From assembly GCA_033064195.1 (NCBI GenBank), contig JARBJD010000112.1, positions 1 to 64,000 on the forward strand: a stretch of 64,000 nucleotides of DNA. Direction: 5' to 3'. A program made the position numbers and the translations under genes. Every line of letters begins with the position of its first letter. Within the stretch, counting starts at the first letter, position 1. Source of the DNA: Blattamonas nauphoetae (taxonomy: Eukaryota; Preaxostyla; Oxymonadida). Below the pieces are notes generated by a model. It did no database searches. It saw only the letters and a program-made list of their open reading frames with translations, and was not told the origin of the DNA. Shown piece after piece: positions 56,368 to 64,000 of the stretch.

Positions 56368-59300
56368 TTACATTGGAGGAATGACGGCAAAGGTTGCTTT
56401 GAGAGCGATGTGCTGAGATGCGCACGACGAAGAAGGAAGTGCCCCTTTCTCTTCCAATTGCTCCCTGGTTGGTGGAGCAAGGACAGAAACACAAACAAGG
56501 TTCGCATGAGGTTGGTGAATGAGTGGGGAAGACGAACAGACGAGGAGATCAGTGTGGAGTGTTGGGGTGTGAGGTGTTGCTGCTTCGATGTGCTGAGAAG
56601 ATGCTTGATTCTGTTTTTGCCCGCTTGGTTGTTGGCGTGTCTGGGAATGCTTCAGTTGGATTGACTCCGATGAAAGATCGGGGAACTCCTTGTTCATTGT
56701 CTCATCGGATATGATGAGTTGAGGGGCAGGGGCGAGTTTGGGGATTGTGGTGATGGTTGTGAGAGCGGGGATGGACGGTGTGAGAGAGGATGTCTGCAGA
56801 AGGTGTGGTTGCAAGTACGCGTTGGGTGAGATTTGGAAGGATGGAGCGATTCCGGTGAGGCCTGACTGAGGGTGGATGGAAGGCTGAAATGTTGGTTGTG
56901 TGTTCACAGGAAGTCGGAGTGAAGTGAATTGATTCTGAGCGGTTGTGATGTGAGGCTGAACATGTGGAAGGGGTGAGTCTGTCGAGACAGTTGAGAAGTG
57001 TTGGCCCTGGCTGATTGGAGGACTCTCCTCGTCATCTTCGTCGGAATCGATGTAGAAGCCGAATGTGGGGTTGGACTGTTCGTCGTCATCCACCTCGAAT
57101 CCTCTCGGCTGATGATCGTAGTCATCATACTGCGAAGTGTGCTGATTCGATGCAGACTGATACGCGGCAGAATGTGAGTTGGCTTCGGGTTGGTGTTGTG
57201 ATTGTTCGAAGGTGATGAGGTTGGACTGAGAAGTGATGGAGATGTTCTGGAATGGATGTTGAGAATCTTGTTGTTGGACAATGTCTGCTGTGACGAGCTG
57301 CGGTGTACCTGTGTTTGTTGAAATGGGTCTGAATGAGCCTTGGTTCTGGTTGATGAACGGCTGGATGGATGTTTGGAGAGGTGGTTGGAAGGAGGACTGG
57401 ATTGGTTGTTGGAGAGCGGTTTGCAGAGCGGGTTGGATGCTGAATTGGGGGCTGCGAGTGATTGAGATGGATGGCGTGGGGCTTTGGGTGGTGAGGGTGA
57501 AGTCAATTGGAGTTGCTGCAGTGACCAGTTGGAGAGATCCTTTCGATTGTTCCTCGCGCTTCGAGACAGCAGGTGCTGGTGTGAATTGAATGTTGGGTCG
57601 ATCTTCAGCCTTTGTCTCGCCTGGCTGGAGTGGCCGCTTCTCTCGACTTGGAGGCTCTGAAAAGAGCGGTGGTTGAGTTAGCGGCTTTGATTGAGAAAAC
57701 GGGTTCGGTGAGAGGTTGATGGAATGAGTGTACGCGAGCTGGTCTTTCAGCTGTCCCATCTGAATCTGTGACGGGACAAGAGTGAGTGATGTGACCTGCC
57801 CTGGTTGGATCGGGTGGAATGGACTGTTGAGTGAGAAGGTCTGTGGAAGCGTCTGTGGTGTCTGGTGGTGTGTGTGCGAGTGCTTGTGAGAGCGTGCTTG
57901 GTTGAGCTCTGCAGCACTGATCGCTGGTGAGAATGCTTGTTGAACGGAGTGAGATGGGATCAGCACTGGCTGGTGCGGAGTGGACTGTTGCTCGACGTCT
58001 TGCGGTGGGAAGCGATTTTGTGTGATTGGCTGATGCATTGGAGCACCTGGTGAAAGGCTTCCACGTGGAATGAAGACGGGAAGGATATTCTGATCAGCAG
58101 AGACAGCATTCGGCGGGCCGGGTGTTGTTGAGGTGGGTGACGGTGAGACTGTCCGATTCGTTCGGTTTGATATTCCTTTTGGTTCAAACTTTTGCGCTGT
58201 TTTCTTCATCTTGCTTGGCTCACGACGAACACGGGGCATGTTCACTTCAATCGGTTTCAGCATCCCAGGCATGTCTTTCAACGGGTTGTCGATTGTGGGT
58301 CTGATGTGGTGAGCTTCTTCCTGTGTAGACTCTTCTGGCGCTGCTTCTTCCGGTTTTTTCTTCAGGCGAGAGTAGAATCCTTTCAATTTTGGAGCAGACG
58401 ATTGTTTCGGCATGTTCTGCGGTGTTGTGTCGGAATTGTCTGACTTTTCTGAGGGCTGTTCTTTCTGTTGCTGAGCTTCTTGTTGAATTTGAAGCTGCTC
58501 CTCTGCCTTCTGCTTTTGTGCATTTTCGAGAGACAGTTGTTCCTGTTTGAGTTTTTCTGCCGCTTCAGTCTTTCTCCTCTCTTCTTCGCGAATCCGCTCT
58601 TCTTCCTCCTGCATTTTCCTCCTCTCCTCCTCAATTCTCCTCTGTTCTTCTTCTATCCTCTTTTGTTCTTCTTCTGCCCTCCTTTGCTCTTCTTCACGAC
58701 GGATTCGCTCTTCCTCTTCCTTTCTACTTCGCTCCTCGTCCACTTTTAGTTTCGTACCAAGAATATCTGTGTCTCCTGATGAAAATAACATATAATCAAC
58801 ACATTTCTTCTCTTCGTGAGAAAAATGAGTGAATGGTGGATCTTCGTTAAGGATTTGCTTGTAGGGTGACTTGAAAGGAAGAAGTGAAGGTTGTGAAAGA
58901 AGGAGGAGCGGGAGGGGAAGAACAATTAAATCTGCATCTGGAACACCTCTAACTGATCGAAATTTGGAGAGAGCATCCGCTGGTATTTGTTCTTTCAGAG
59001 AATCAATGTCGACTTTAAGATTGAGATGATCGACAAGAAATTCAAGCTGAGACTGAAGTGGATAGTATTTGGTTGATACACCTCGCCAAGGATTGAATGC
59101 AGGAATGCATTCAGATGAACAAAGTGCAGTTGGAAGTGGAAGGTCTGTGGATAGAGGGTAGACAAGATCGAGTGGGTTTTCCAGAGACTCTGGAAGATAT
59201 GTGCTCAAGATTGGAAATGAAGACACTTCTGTTTCACCGAGATCTCCACAAAAGATTGTTCCAGAATCAATAAAATGAGAGGGATGCTGTGTATTTTGAG

Positions 59301-60345
59301 ATTTGGATTTATCATTAGAAGGGTCCTCGTGCTTTCGTTTTTTTGATTTTGACGGCATCTTTGGCTGTGGTGCAGCATCAAGCATAGAGAGAGTGACGTA
59401 CAGACGAAATGATTGGAGAGCTCGGAGCACATACTTAGCATGCTCAGTTCTGAGAAGATTGAAGATTTGACGCTTAGGAAGAAGAGTATTTGATAGAAAA
59501 ACGAAATGATGAGGTGTCTGGGGCGATTGTGCTTGATGCGAGTTTGATGAGGATGGGGAAATCCATGGAGGTGGATAGAAATGGATTGTAGTCGAATTGT
59601 CATCGAGAGATTTTGGCACTAACGTCGAATAAGGTGTTTCAATATGCATTGGATGAGTTGATTGAAGATTATTGTCGGGTGTGGCTTCGTGCTTAATTTC
59701 TAAACAAACAAGCTGCGCTACATCGTAAGTTGGCATGAGGAGATATTTATCGTAGTATTGTGATTGATCCCATGAACAAAAGGTCTCTGGGATAGCCTTA
59801 ATTGCTGCTAAACCTGATTTTCGAGCTTTTTTAGCGTTTCCACCTGAGAGTGACTGAATTTCTGAGGTGGCGTATGTCAATGTGTCATCAAGTGATGTCA
59901 AGGAGTCATCTAGTTGAAGGTGGGCATATGCAATGATATTGAAACGAGATTTGCGCACAAAGATAGCACAGCCAGTTTTGGTGAGATTCGGAACCGACCT
60001 TGATTCTTTGAACAGAGCAAAATAGTCAGTTTGAAGATGAGAAAGGAGAAAATCGTAAAGATGCGCATCTTGGAAACAATAAATGTCCGCATTTAGAAGA
60101 GTGATCTCTGAAAGTAGCTGATTGTTTCGTTCGTGGATCGAACAGCATGTTCCAGAGGCAAAAGTGAAACTTTGTCCAGTCGGTGGAGATGGAGGAAAAA
60201 GATTATAAGATACAACTGAAAAGGATAGGTCGCAGTCAACTTGGATGGATTCTTCAGTGCGAACTGCTGAGAGGAGCTGAGGCTGCGAGTAGGCCTCATC
60301 CTTGGTGGTCATTTTTTCCTCTTGGGAAGATCCGGAGTATGACAA
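56368..60345 (-). CDS. CCR4-like (endonuclease/exonuclease/phosphatase fold) protein with degraded active site, 1325 aa
   Basis: This is a single exon of 1325 residues. The EEP fold is split. The N-terminal part (about residues 40-540) carries SYNL, NADIYCFQDAH, FLSNTLLPKR, IFCGDLGE, and DPPFTHFSHEEKKCVDYMLFSS. The last strand (ALPSSSCASQHIALKATF) comes only at the very end. These match the CCR4/nocturnin order SYN, QE, NTHL, GDFN, DYIFYS, SDH. However, the metal-binding Glu is Asp, the NTHL His is Leu, GDFN has lost Asn, and the terminal SDH is SQH. About 730 residues sit between the last two landmarks: a Glu/Arg coiled coil (about 58760-58500), then Gln/Pro/Ser-rich sequence. It is probably a non-catalytic RNA-associated scaffold. 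Confidence 0.7.
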   Translation of the reverse strand: MSYSGSSQEEKMTTKDEAYSQPQLLSAVRTEESIQVDCDLSFSVVSYNLFPPSPPTGQSFTFASGTCCSIHERNNQLLSEITLLNADIYCFQDAHLYDFLLSHLQTDYFALFKESRSVPNLTKTGCAIFVRKSRFNIIAYAHLQLDDSLTSLDDTLTYATSEIQSLSGGNAKKARKSGLAAIKAIPETFCSWDQSQYYDKYLLMPTYDVAQLVCLEIKHEATPDNNLQSTHPMHIETPYSTLVPKSLDDNSTTIHFYPPPWISPSSSNSHQAQSPQTPHHFVFLSNTLLPKRQIFNLLRTEHAKYVLRALQSFRLYVTLSMLDAAPQPKMPSKSKKRKHEDPSNDKSKSQNTQHPSHFIDSGTIFCGDLGETEVSSFPILSTYLPESLENPLDLVYPLSTDLPLPTALCSSECIPAFNPWRGVSTKYYPLQSQLEFLVDHLNLKVDIDSLKEQIPADALSKFRSVRGVPDADLIVLPLPLLLLSQPSLLPFKSPYKQILNEDPPFTHFSHEEKKCVDYMLFSSGDTDILGTKLKVDEERSRKEEEERIRREEEQRRAEEEQKRIEEEQRRIEEERRKMQEEEERIREEERRKTEAAEKLKQEQLSLENAQKQKAEEQLQIQQEAQQQKEQPSEKSDNSDTTPQNMPKQSSAPKLKGFYSRLKKKPEEAAPEESTQEEAHHIRPTIDNPLKDMPGMLKPIEVNMPRVRREPSKMKKTAQKFEPKGISNRTNRTVSPSPTSTTPGPPNAVSADQNILPVFIPRGSLSPGAPMHQPITQNRFPPQDVEQQSTPHQPVLIPSHSVQQAFSPAISAAELNQARSHKHSHTHHQTPQTLPQTFSLNSPFHPIQPGQVTSLTLVPSQIQMGQLKDQLAYTHSINLSPNPFSQSKPLTQPPLFSEPPSREKRPLQPGETKAEDRPNIQFTPAPAVSKREEQSKGSLQLVTAATPIDFTLTTQSPTPSISITRSPQFSIQPALQTALQQPIQSSFQPPLQTSIQPFINQNQGSFRPISTNTGTPQLVTADIVQQQDSQHPFQNISITSQSNLITFEQSQHQPEANSHSAAYQSASNQHTSQYDDYDHQPRGFEVDDDEQSNPTFGFYIDSDEDDEESPPISQGQHFSTVSTDSPLPHVQPHITTAQNQFTSLRLPVNTQPTFQPSIHPQSGLTGIAPSFQISPNAYLQPHLLQTSSLTPSIPALTTITTIPKLAPAPQLIISDETMNKEFPDLSSESIQLKHSQTRQQPSGQKQNQASSQHIEAATPHTPTLHTDLLVCSSSPLIHQPHANLVCVSVLAPPTREQLEEKGALPSSSCASQHIALKATFAVIPPM

Positions 60346-60650
60346 AAAGCTCTGTTAAGAATGATTTTGATGAATCAGAAAGTGGAACATACAATAAAAA
60401 AGACAGATGAAAAAGGAACGATATTCGGAAGAGATTGTCGAGGCTCTTAAGAAAAGATATTGGCCGGATCGTTACAAAAAAAAGCATCACGGAGCAAGAT
60501 CTTGAAATGAGGAGATAGAACATGGTTGTTTTCCACTTTGGACTCCAATCTTGAGGATCTTCACGGAAAGATGAAGGTGGGAAGAATGCTTTCCACTTTT
60601 CGAACCAAGCATATTCTCCAACATTGAAGATGTGACACGTGGTGTGTGAT
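60346..60650. other. Gap between two minus-strand genes
   Basis: A minus-strand frame crosses this stretch. Its part near 60640-60540 reads protein-like (GEYAWFEKWKAFF), so it may hold a last exon of the upstream gene. I could not define a splice junction. Confidence 0.3.
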
Positions 60651-63600
60651 TCACGGCGGAGGGATGTATTCAGTGGTGTTTGCGAAAGAGTACGAACTTG
60701 TCTGGAGAGGGATAGAGAAGAAAAGACTGGTTTCTCTCGGAGATGTGATGAAATGTTCGTTGAGCATAAACGGATGAAAGGTGGGTGGTTCGTCAGGCTG
60801 ATTGCAAACAACCGTTGATTCTAACAGTGCGTTCAGTTCATCTTCCAACAAACCCAATTCGCGGAGTGGGTAGTCCTCGACAGCGTGTTGGCCTTTCGTC
60901 GAGGCAACATCCTTCTCGCTCCTCCCATCCTGCTGTCTGGGAGAGAACTCGGCTCGATTCAAAAGCGGGTGTGGTTGGTCAAATGGCATGGTCACCGAAT
61001 TTGAACATGTTGGGAGGGGAGGAAGAGACGATTTGAACGGTGACGGTGGAGAGAAGAGCGGGTCTGGCAGGTTTGATGACGATGCAACGAGGTCGAAAAT
61101 TGGAAATGGGACGGGTGAGAATGATGGTGTGAGTTCTCGCTGGACAGAAGCGGATTGAGGCTCCTGTTCTGGAAGAGGTGGATGAAGAATCTGGTGGGGA
61201 GTGTGAGAAGGTGAGAGAGATGTGGGGTTGAGGTTGGAAGGGAGAGTGAGCGGTGATATTGGGATCTGTGCTTCGATATCGATGGTGGAGAGATCGTAGT
61301 TCATTCTTGACGTGCTGTACATCATCGACGCTGTCGGAGAAAGTGTTGGGATGGTTGGAGTCGGTGCGAGGAGGAAGGCTGGGCTGGACCCTGGTTTTGT
61401 GACGAACGGTGAGTTGGCAATCTGTGCGATGGGGATTGTTGGAGAATCGCCAAGAAGGCCCTCTTGGCCTGGGAGGGGTGCAGTGGGAAGTGGGCCAATG
61501 GCGTTGAGACTCGACGGGTTGAAGCTGATTGAAGACTGCGGAGATTGGTGGAGAAGAGGAGACGTTGTGGGCAGAAGTGAAGAATTAGAGAGGAGTGTTG
61601 ATGGGATAGGTGAATGGACATTTTCAACTGGAGCCTGGTAAGCGAGAGAGTGTGTAGGAATCGTTGATTGATGTGGTGGTGTCCCGAGGAGGGAGGACGA
61701 CAAAACAGTGGACGATGGGTTGATATGAGAGGTGCTCATTCTGGGGACGAATGCAGGAGTCGACGGTGACAGAACAGACTTCAATGGAGTCGACCCAATT
61801 CCTTTGAACTTCTCAGACGGGGTGAATGTGGTTGGGGTGGAAGGTGTTGGCGACTTCTGAGTGCTTGGTAGCTGCTGAAATCCTTTGCTCAGATGAAGAG
61901 CTTGGTTGAAATCGTCGTAAGACTTCGATGTCGAGAGGGATTCCGTTGACGATGAGGTGTCTTCCTTTTTTTCTTCTTCGACTGGTTGGACGAAGGTGAC
62001 TGTGTTCTTTGGTTTGAACGGTTTTGCTGTTGCTTGGATGGTGCCCTTCGACTCAACCTTTTGTTCCTTTTCGTTGATCGAGTGATCTCCTTTGGGAACA
62101 GGCTCGTCATCGATGAATCCTTCTCGCCGTTTTCTGATCCATTCCCTGATTTCTTCTTCCTTCTCATCCATGAATGACTCGAAATCACTTCCAAACATGG
62201 ATTCTGTTGAGTTGTCGTTTTTCCCGTCTTCGGTTGCTGAAGCTGGAGGAGTTGTCGTTCCAGAGGTTGGCGTTCCTCCATTTTCTTGAGAGTTAGTGTT
62301 CGCATTCTTCCCTTTTGGGTCTTTATTCTCCTTCTTCGATTCTTTACCTTCTTGCACTGGGCGGTTGAATAGAGTCGGGATGGTAATGGCAGTTGGAAGG
62401 TCGGTGTGGAGGAGGTGGTGGAGTTCCTTCTCTTTTTCTTCTTTTTCGAGCCGTTTCTTCTCCTCCTTTTCTCGCCATTTGCGTTCTTTTTCCAGTCTCA
62501 CCTTTTCTTCTTTGTCTCTTTTTTCTTTCTCTTCTTTTCGCTTCTTGTCCTCTATGATTTGGAGTTCTTTCTTTTCTCGTTCTTCTTTCTCCCTCCTCTT
62601 CTGCTCTTTCTTTGATTCTCTCTTCTTTTTTCTTTCTTCTTCTGCCTTCTGTGCAATATTGATTTTCTCGGCTTCAAAGAGTTCTTTTTCTTTCTTTTTG
62701 TTTCTTTCCTCTTCCTCCTTTCTTTTCCTCTCCTTCTCTTTGTTCTCCTTTTGTTCTTTCCGCTTCAATTCAACTTTTTCTTTTCGTTCTTTCTCAAGTT
62801 TCCTTTCTCTCTCTAAGCGCTCCTCTTCTTTCTTCTTTAAGATTTGTTTTTCTTCTTCTGTCAACTCTTTGACTGGTTCTGTTTGTTCCTTTGCTTTCTT
62901 ACCCTTCTTTCCGTTCGTGGAAGCTGTCGAATTTGTAGATTCAGGTGGTATCTGCGACTGCCCATCTGATGAGTGCGCATTCTCCTTTTCACGAAGTTCT
63001 TTTTCTTCTTTTTCTTTTCGAAGTTTTTCTGTTCGTTCTCGCTCCTCAGCTTTTCGAAGCTCTTCTTTTCTTAGTTCCTCCTTTCTCCTCTCTTCCTTCT
63101 TCCGTTCTTCCTCCCTCCGTTTCGCGTCTTCTTGTTCCTTTTGTTTTTGTGCTGCGAGTTGGTCGGAGTTATCGCTTGGATTGGTGCTCGCTTGTGTTTC
63201 TTGGTTCTTTTTCCGTTTTGCTCGCTTCCGTTTGCTCTTTGAGAGAGGTTCTTCCTGTTTGCTCTTCGGGCGAGGTTCGTTCTGTTTGCTTCTCTGTTCG
63301 AGCTCCCTTCTCTCTCGGAGATCTCTGGCTTTGTCCGTCTCGATCTCTTCGATAGCATCTTCCTCCTTCTTCTCCACAAGATGTTTTTCCGGCTTCAGCT
63401 GTTCCTGGAGGTCCATGACCCCTCGTCTGAGCTCAATCGCGTCAACCCAATCATATGGAACATCCATTCCGCCTGTCAGCTCGCTATTTTGGATATGTTC
63501 CACAGTCTGAAGGGCAGTCTCTTCGATTTCCAGGAGTTGTTTGGTGACACGTTCGTATTCTGCGTTTCGCTCTTCTATTGTGCCCCAATCGTCATCATCA

Positions 63601-63839
63601 AGTTCCTCTTCATCGAGCCCTTCCTCGTCCTTCTCAAGACAGATAAACTCCTTTCTTCTCATCAGATTCAACTCAATCTGCAGATCTTCAGTCTCTGAAA
63701 GTCGAAAAAGCTGACTCGGGAACGGGACGAAGACCGACGGCATGGGAACCATGAAAAGAGAGAATCTGGTCTGTGGGTAGAGACTGGGCTTGGACTTGTG
63801 CTCGAAACGAACCACAGACGAGAGAGGGACAGAAGCCAT
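60651..63839 (-). CDS. Lys/Glu/Arg-rich charged-helix protein, unknown (1062 aa or longer)
   Basis: An open frame runs from an ATG at 63839 to 60651. The frame is open further upstream (63840-64000), so the gene may start outside the window. Residues 1-190 are a mixed region with acidic KDEEGLDEEELDDDDW. Residues about 190-480 are a very long single-helix-type stretch of Lys, Glu and Arg (EERKKEERRKEELRKEEL). The C-terminal half is Ser/Pro/Thr-rich and probably disordered. No catalytic or binding domain is recognised. The charged stretch resembles helices of eIF3A or caldesmon-like proteins only in composition. Confidence 0.6.
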   Translation of the reverse strand: MASVPLSSVVRFEHKSKPSLYPQTRFSLFMVPMPSVFVPFPSQLFRLSETEDLQIELNLMRRKEFICLEKDEEGLDEEELDDDDWGTIEERNAEYERVTKQLLEIEETALQTVEHIQNSELTGGMDVPYDWVDAIELRRGVMDLQEQLKPEKHLVEKKEEDAIEEIETDKARDLRERRELEQRSKQNEPRPKSKQEEPLSKSKRKRAKRKKNQETQASTNPSDNSDQLAAQKQKEQEDAKRREEERKKEERRKEELRKEELRKAEERERTEKLRKEKEEKELREKENAHSSDGQSQIPPESTNSTASTNGKKGKKAKEQTEPVKELTEEEKQILKKKEEERLERERKLEKERKEKVELKRKEQKENKEKERKRKEEEERNKKKEKELFEAEKINIAQKAEEERKKKRESKKEQKRREKEEREKKELQIIEDKKRKEEKEKRDKEEKVRLEKERKWREKEEKKRLEKEEKEKELHHLLHTDLPTAITIPTLFNRPVQEGKESKKENKDPKGKNANTNSQENGGTPTSGTTTPPASATEDGKNDNSTESMFGSDFESFMDEKEEEIREWIRKRREGFIDDEPVPKGDHSINEKEQKVESKGTIQATAKPFKPKNTVTFVQPVEEEKKEDTSSSTESLSTSKSYDDFNQALHLSKGFQQLPSTQKSPTPSTPTTFTPSEKFKGIGSTPLKSVLSPSTPAFVPRMSTSHINPSSTVLSSSLLGTPPHQSTIPTHSLAYQAPVENVHSPIPSTLLSNSSLLPTTSPLLHQSPQSSISFNPSSLNAIGPLPTAPLPGQEGLLGDSPTIPIAQIANSPFVTKPGSSPAFLLAPTPTIPTLSPTASMMYSTSRMNYDLSTIDIEAQIPISPLTLPSNLNPTSLSPSHTPHQILHPPLPEQEPQSASVQRELTPSFSPVPFPIFDLVASSSNLPDPLFSPPSPFKSSLPPLPTCSNSVTMPFDQPHPLLNRAEFSPRQQDGRSEKDVASTKGQHAVEDYPLRELGLLEDELNALLESTVVCNQPDEPPTFHPFMLNEHFITSPRETSLFFSIPLQTSSYSFANTTEYIPPP

Positions 63840-64000
63840 TGGAAATTCTGACGTGATGGCAATCGGAGTCGCTGAGGAATTCGTCGGCGATCCAAATGTT
63901 GATGTATTCAGTGGGAAGATCGTCCAACTGGAATAGGAGCGGATGTCCTCAAAAAGGGCTGAGAGTGTGAACGGATGAGAGAAGAGAGTGGAGAGGTCGG

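Noticed and set aside
62296-63510. 404-codon plus-strand frame rich in Ser and Phe
   Set aside because: It is the exact antisense of the Lys/Glu-rich gene. Reverse complements of AAG/GAG codons lack stops and read as Leu, Phe and Ser.

Overview
The window is nuclear DNA of a unicellular eukaryote. Nearly every gene is a eukaryotic housekeeping or cilium-type gene cut by very short spliceosomal introns, many of them 28-37 nt. TAA, TAG and TGA all end well-supported genes, so the code is standard. Proteins with axoneme-like features (a repeated D-I-x-G-T/A protein, an ARL16-like GTPase, coiled-coil proteins) suggest a flagellated protist. An oxymonad or other Preaxostyla-like flagellate would fit, but that placement is a guess.

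Region 1, about 1-10165, is one end of a broken Polinton/Maverick-like (Polinton-like virus) element. It has a small basic hydrophobic protein, two tandem related capsid-like proteins, a short conserved-looking protein and a minus-strand fibre-type gene with a Peptidase S74 chaperone domain. Most are preceded by the same AT-rich TATTTTTTATTTTT-type promoter. Two non-autonomous DNA transposons have landed in it: one of 2.35 kb inside the S74 gene (4-bp target duplication), and one of 1.69 kb with hAT-like 8-bp duplication between that gene and its promoter motif.

Region 2, 10.1-13.3 kb, is gene-poor and filled with degenerate pyrimidine-rich repeats.

Region 3, 13.3-49.4 kb, is dense host DNA: an ORC4-like protein, UBA1 (ubiquitin E1), a D-I-x-G repeat protein, coiled-coil and membrane proteins, SKP1, an ARL16-like GTPase, MCTS1, an NDC1-like membrane protein, a coiled-coil protein with a C1q-like end, DUS1 (tRNA dihydrouridine synthase), ARS2/Serrate, a HEAT-repeat scaffold, phosphatidylinositol synthase, and a predicted fusion of a PH domain, IQ motifs and an anoctamin (TMEM16) scramblase/channel.

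Region 4, 49.3-53.6 kb, is a large inverted duplication. Two arms that look identical wherever compared flank a 1.05-kb spacer. Each arm holds a complete SUMO gene and the 5' part of a coiled-coil gene. The left arm alone carries a 481-bp Mutator-like element with 9-bp target duplication and a tRNA-like sequence inside.

Region 5, 53.7-64 kb, is all on the minus strand: a CHO2-type phosphatidylethanolamine N-methyltransferase, a 1325-residue CCR4-like protein whose catalytic site looks degraded and which is split by a very long insert, and a 1062-residue Lys/Glu-rich protein that may continue beyond the window. Functionally the host genes cover ubiquitin and SUMO conjugation (UBA1, SKP1, SUMO), phospholipid synthesis and transport (PIS, CHO2, anoctamin), RNA and translation (ARS2, DUS1, MCTS1, CCR4-like), replication and the nuclear envelope (ORC4-like, NDC1-like).
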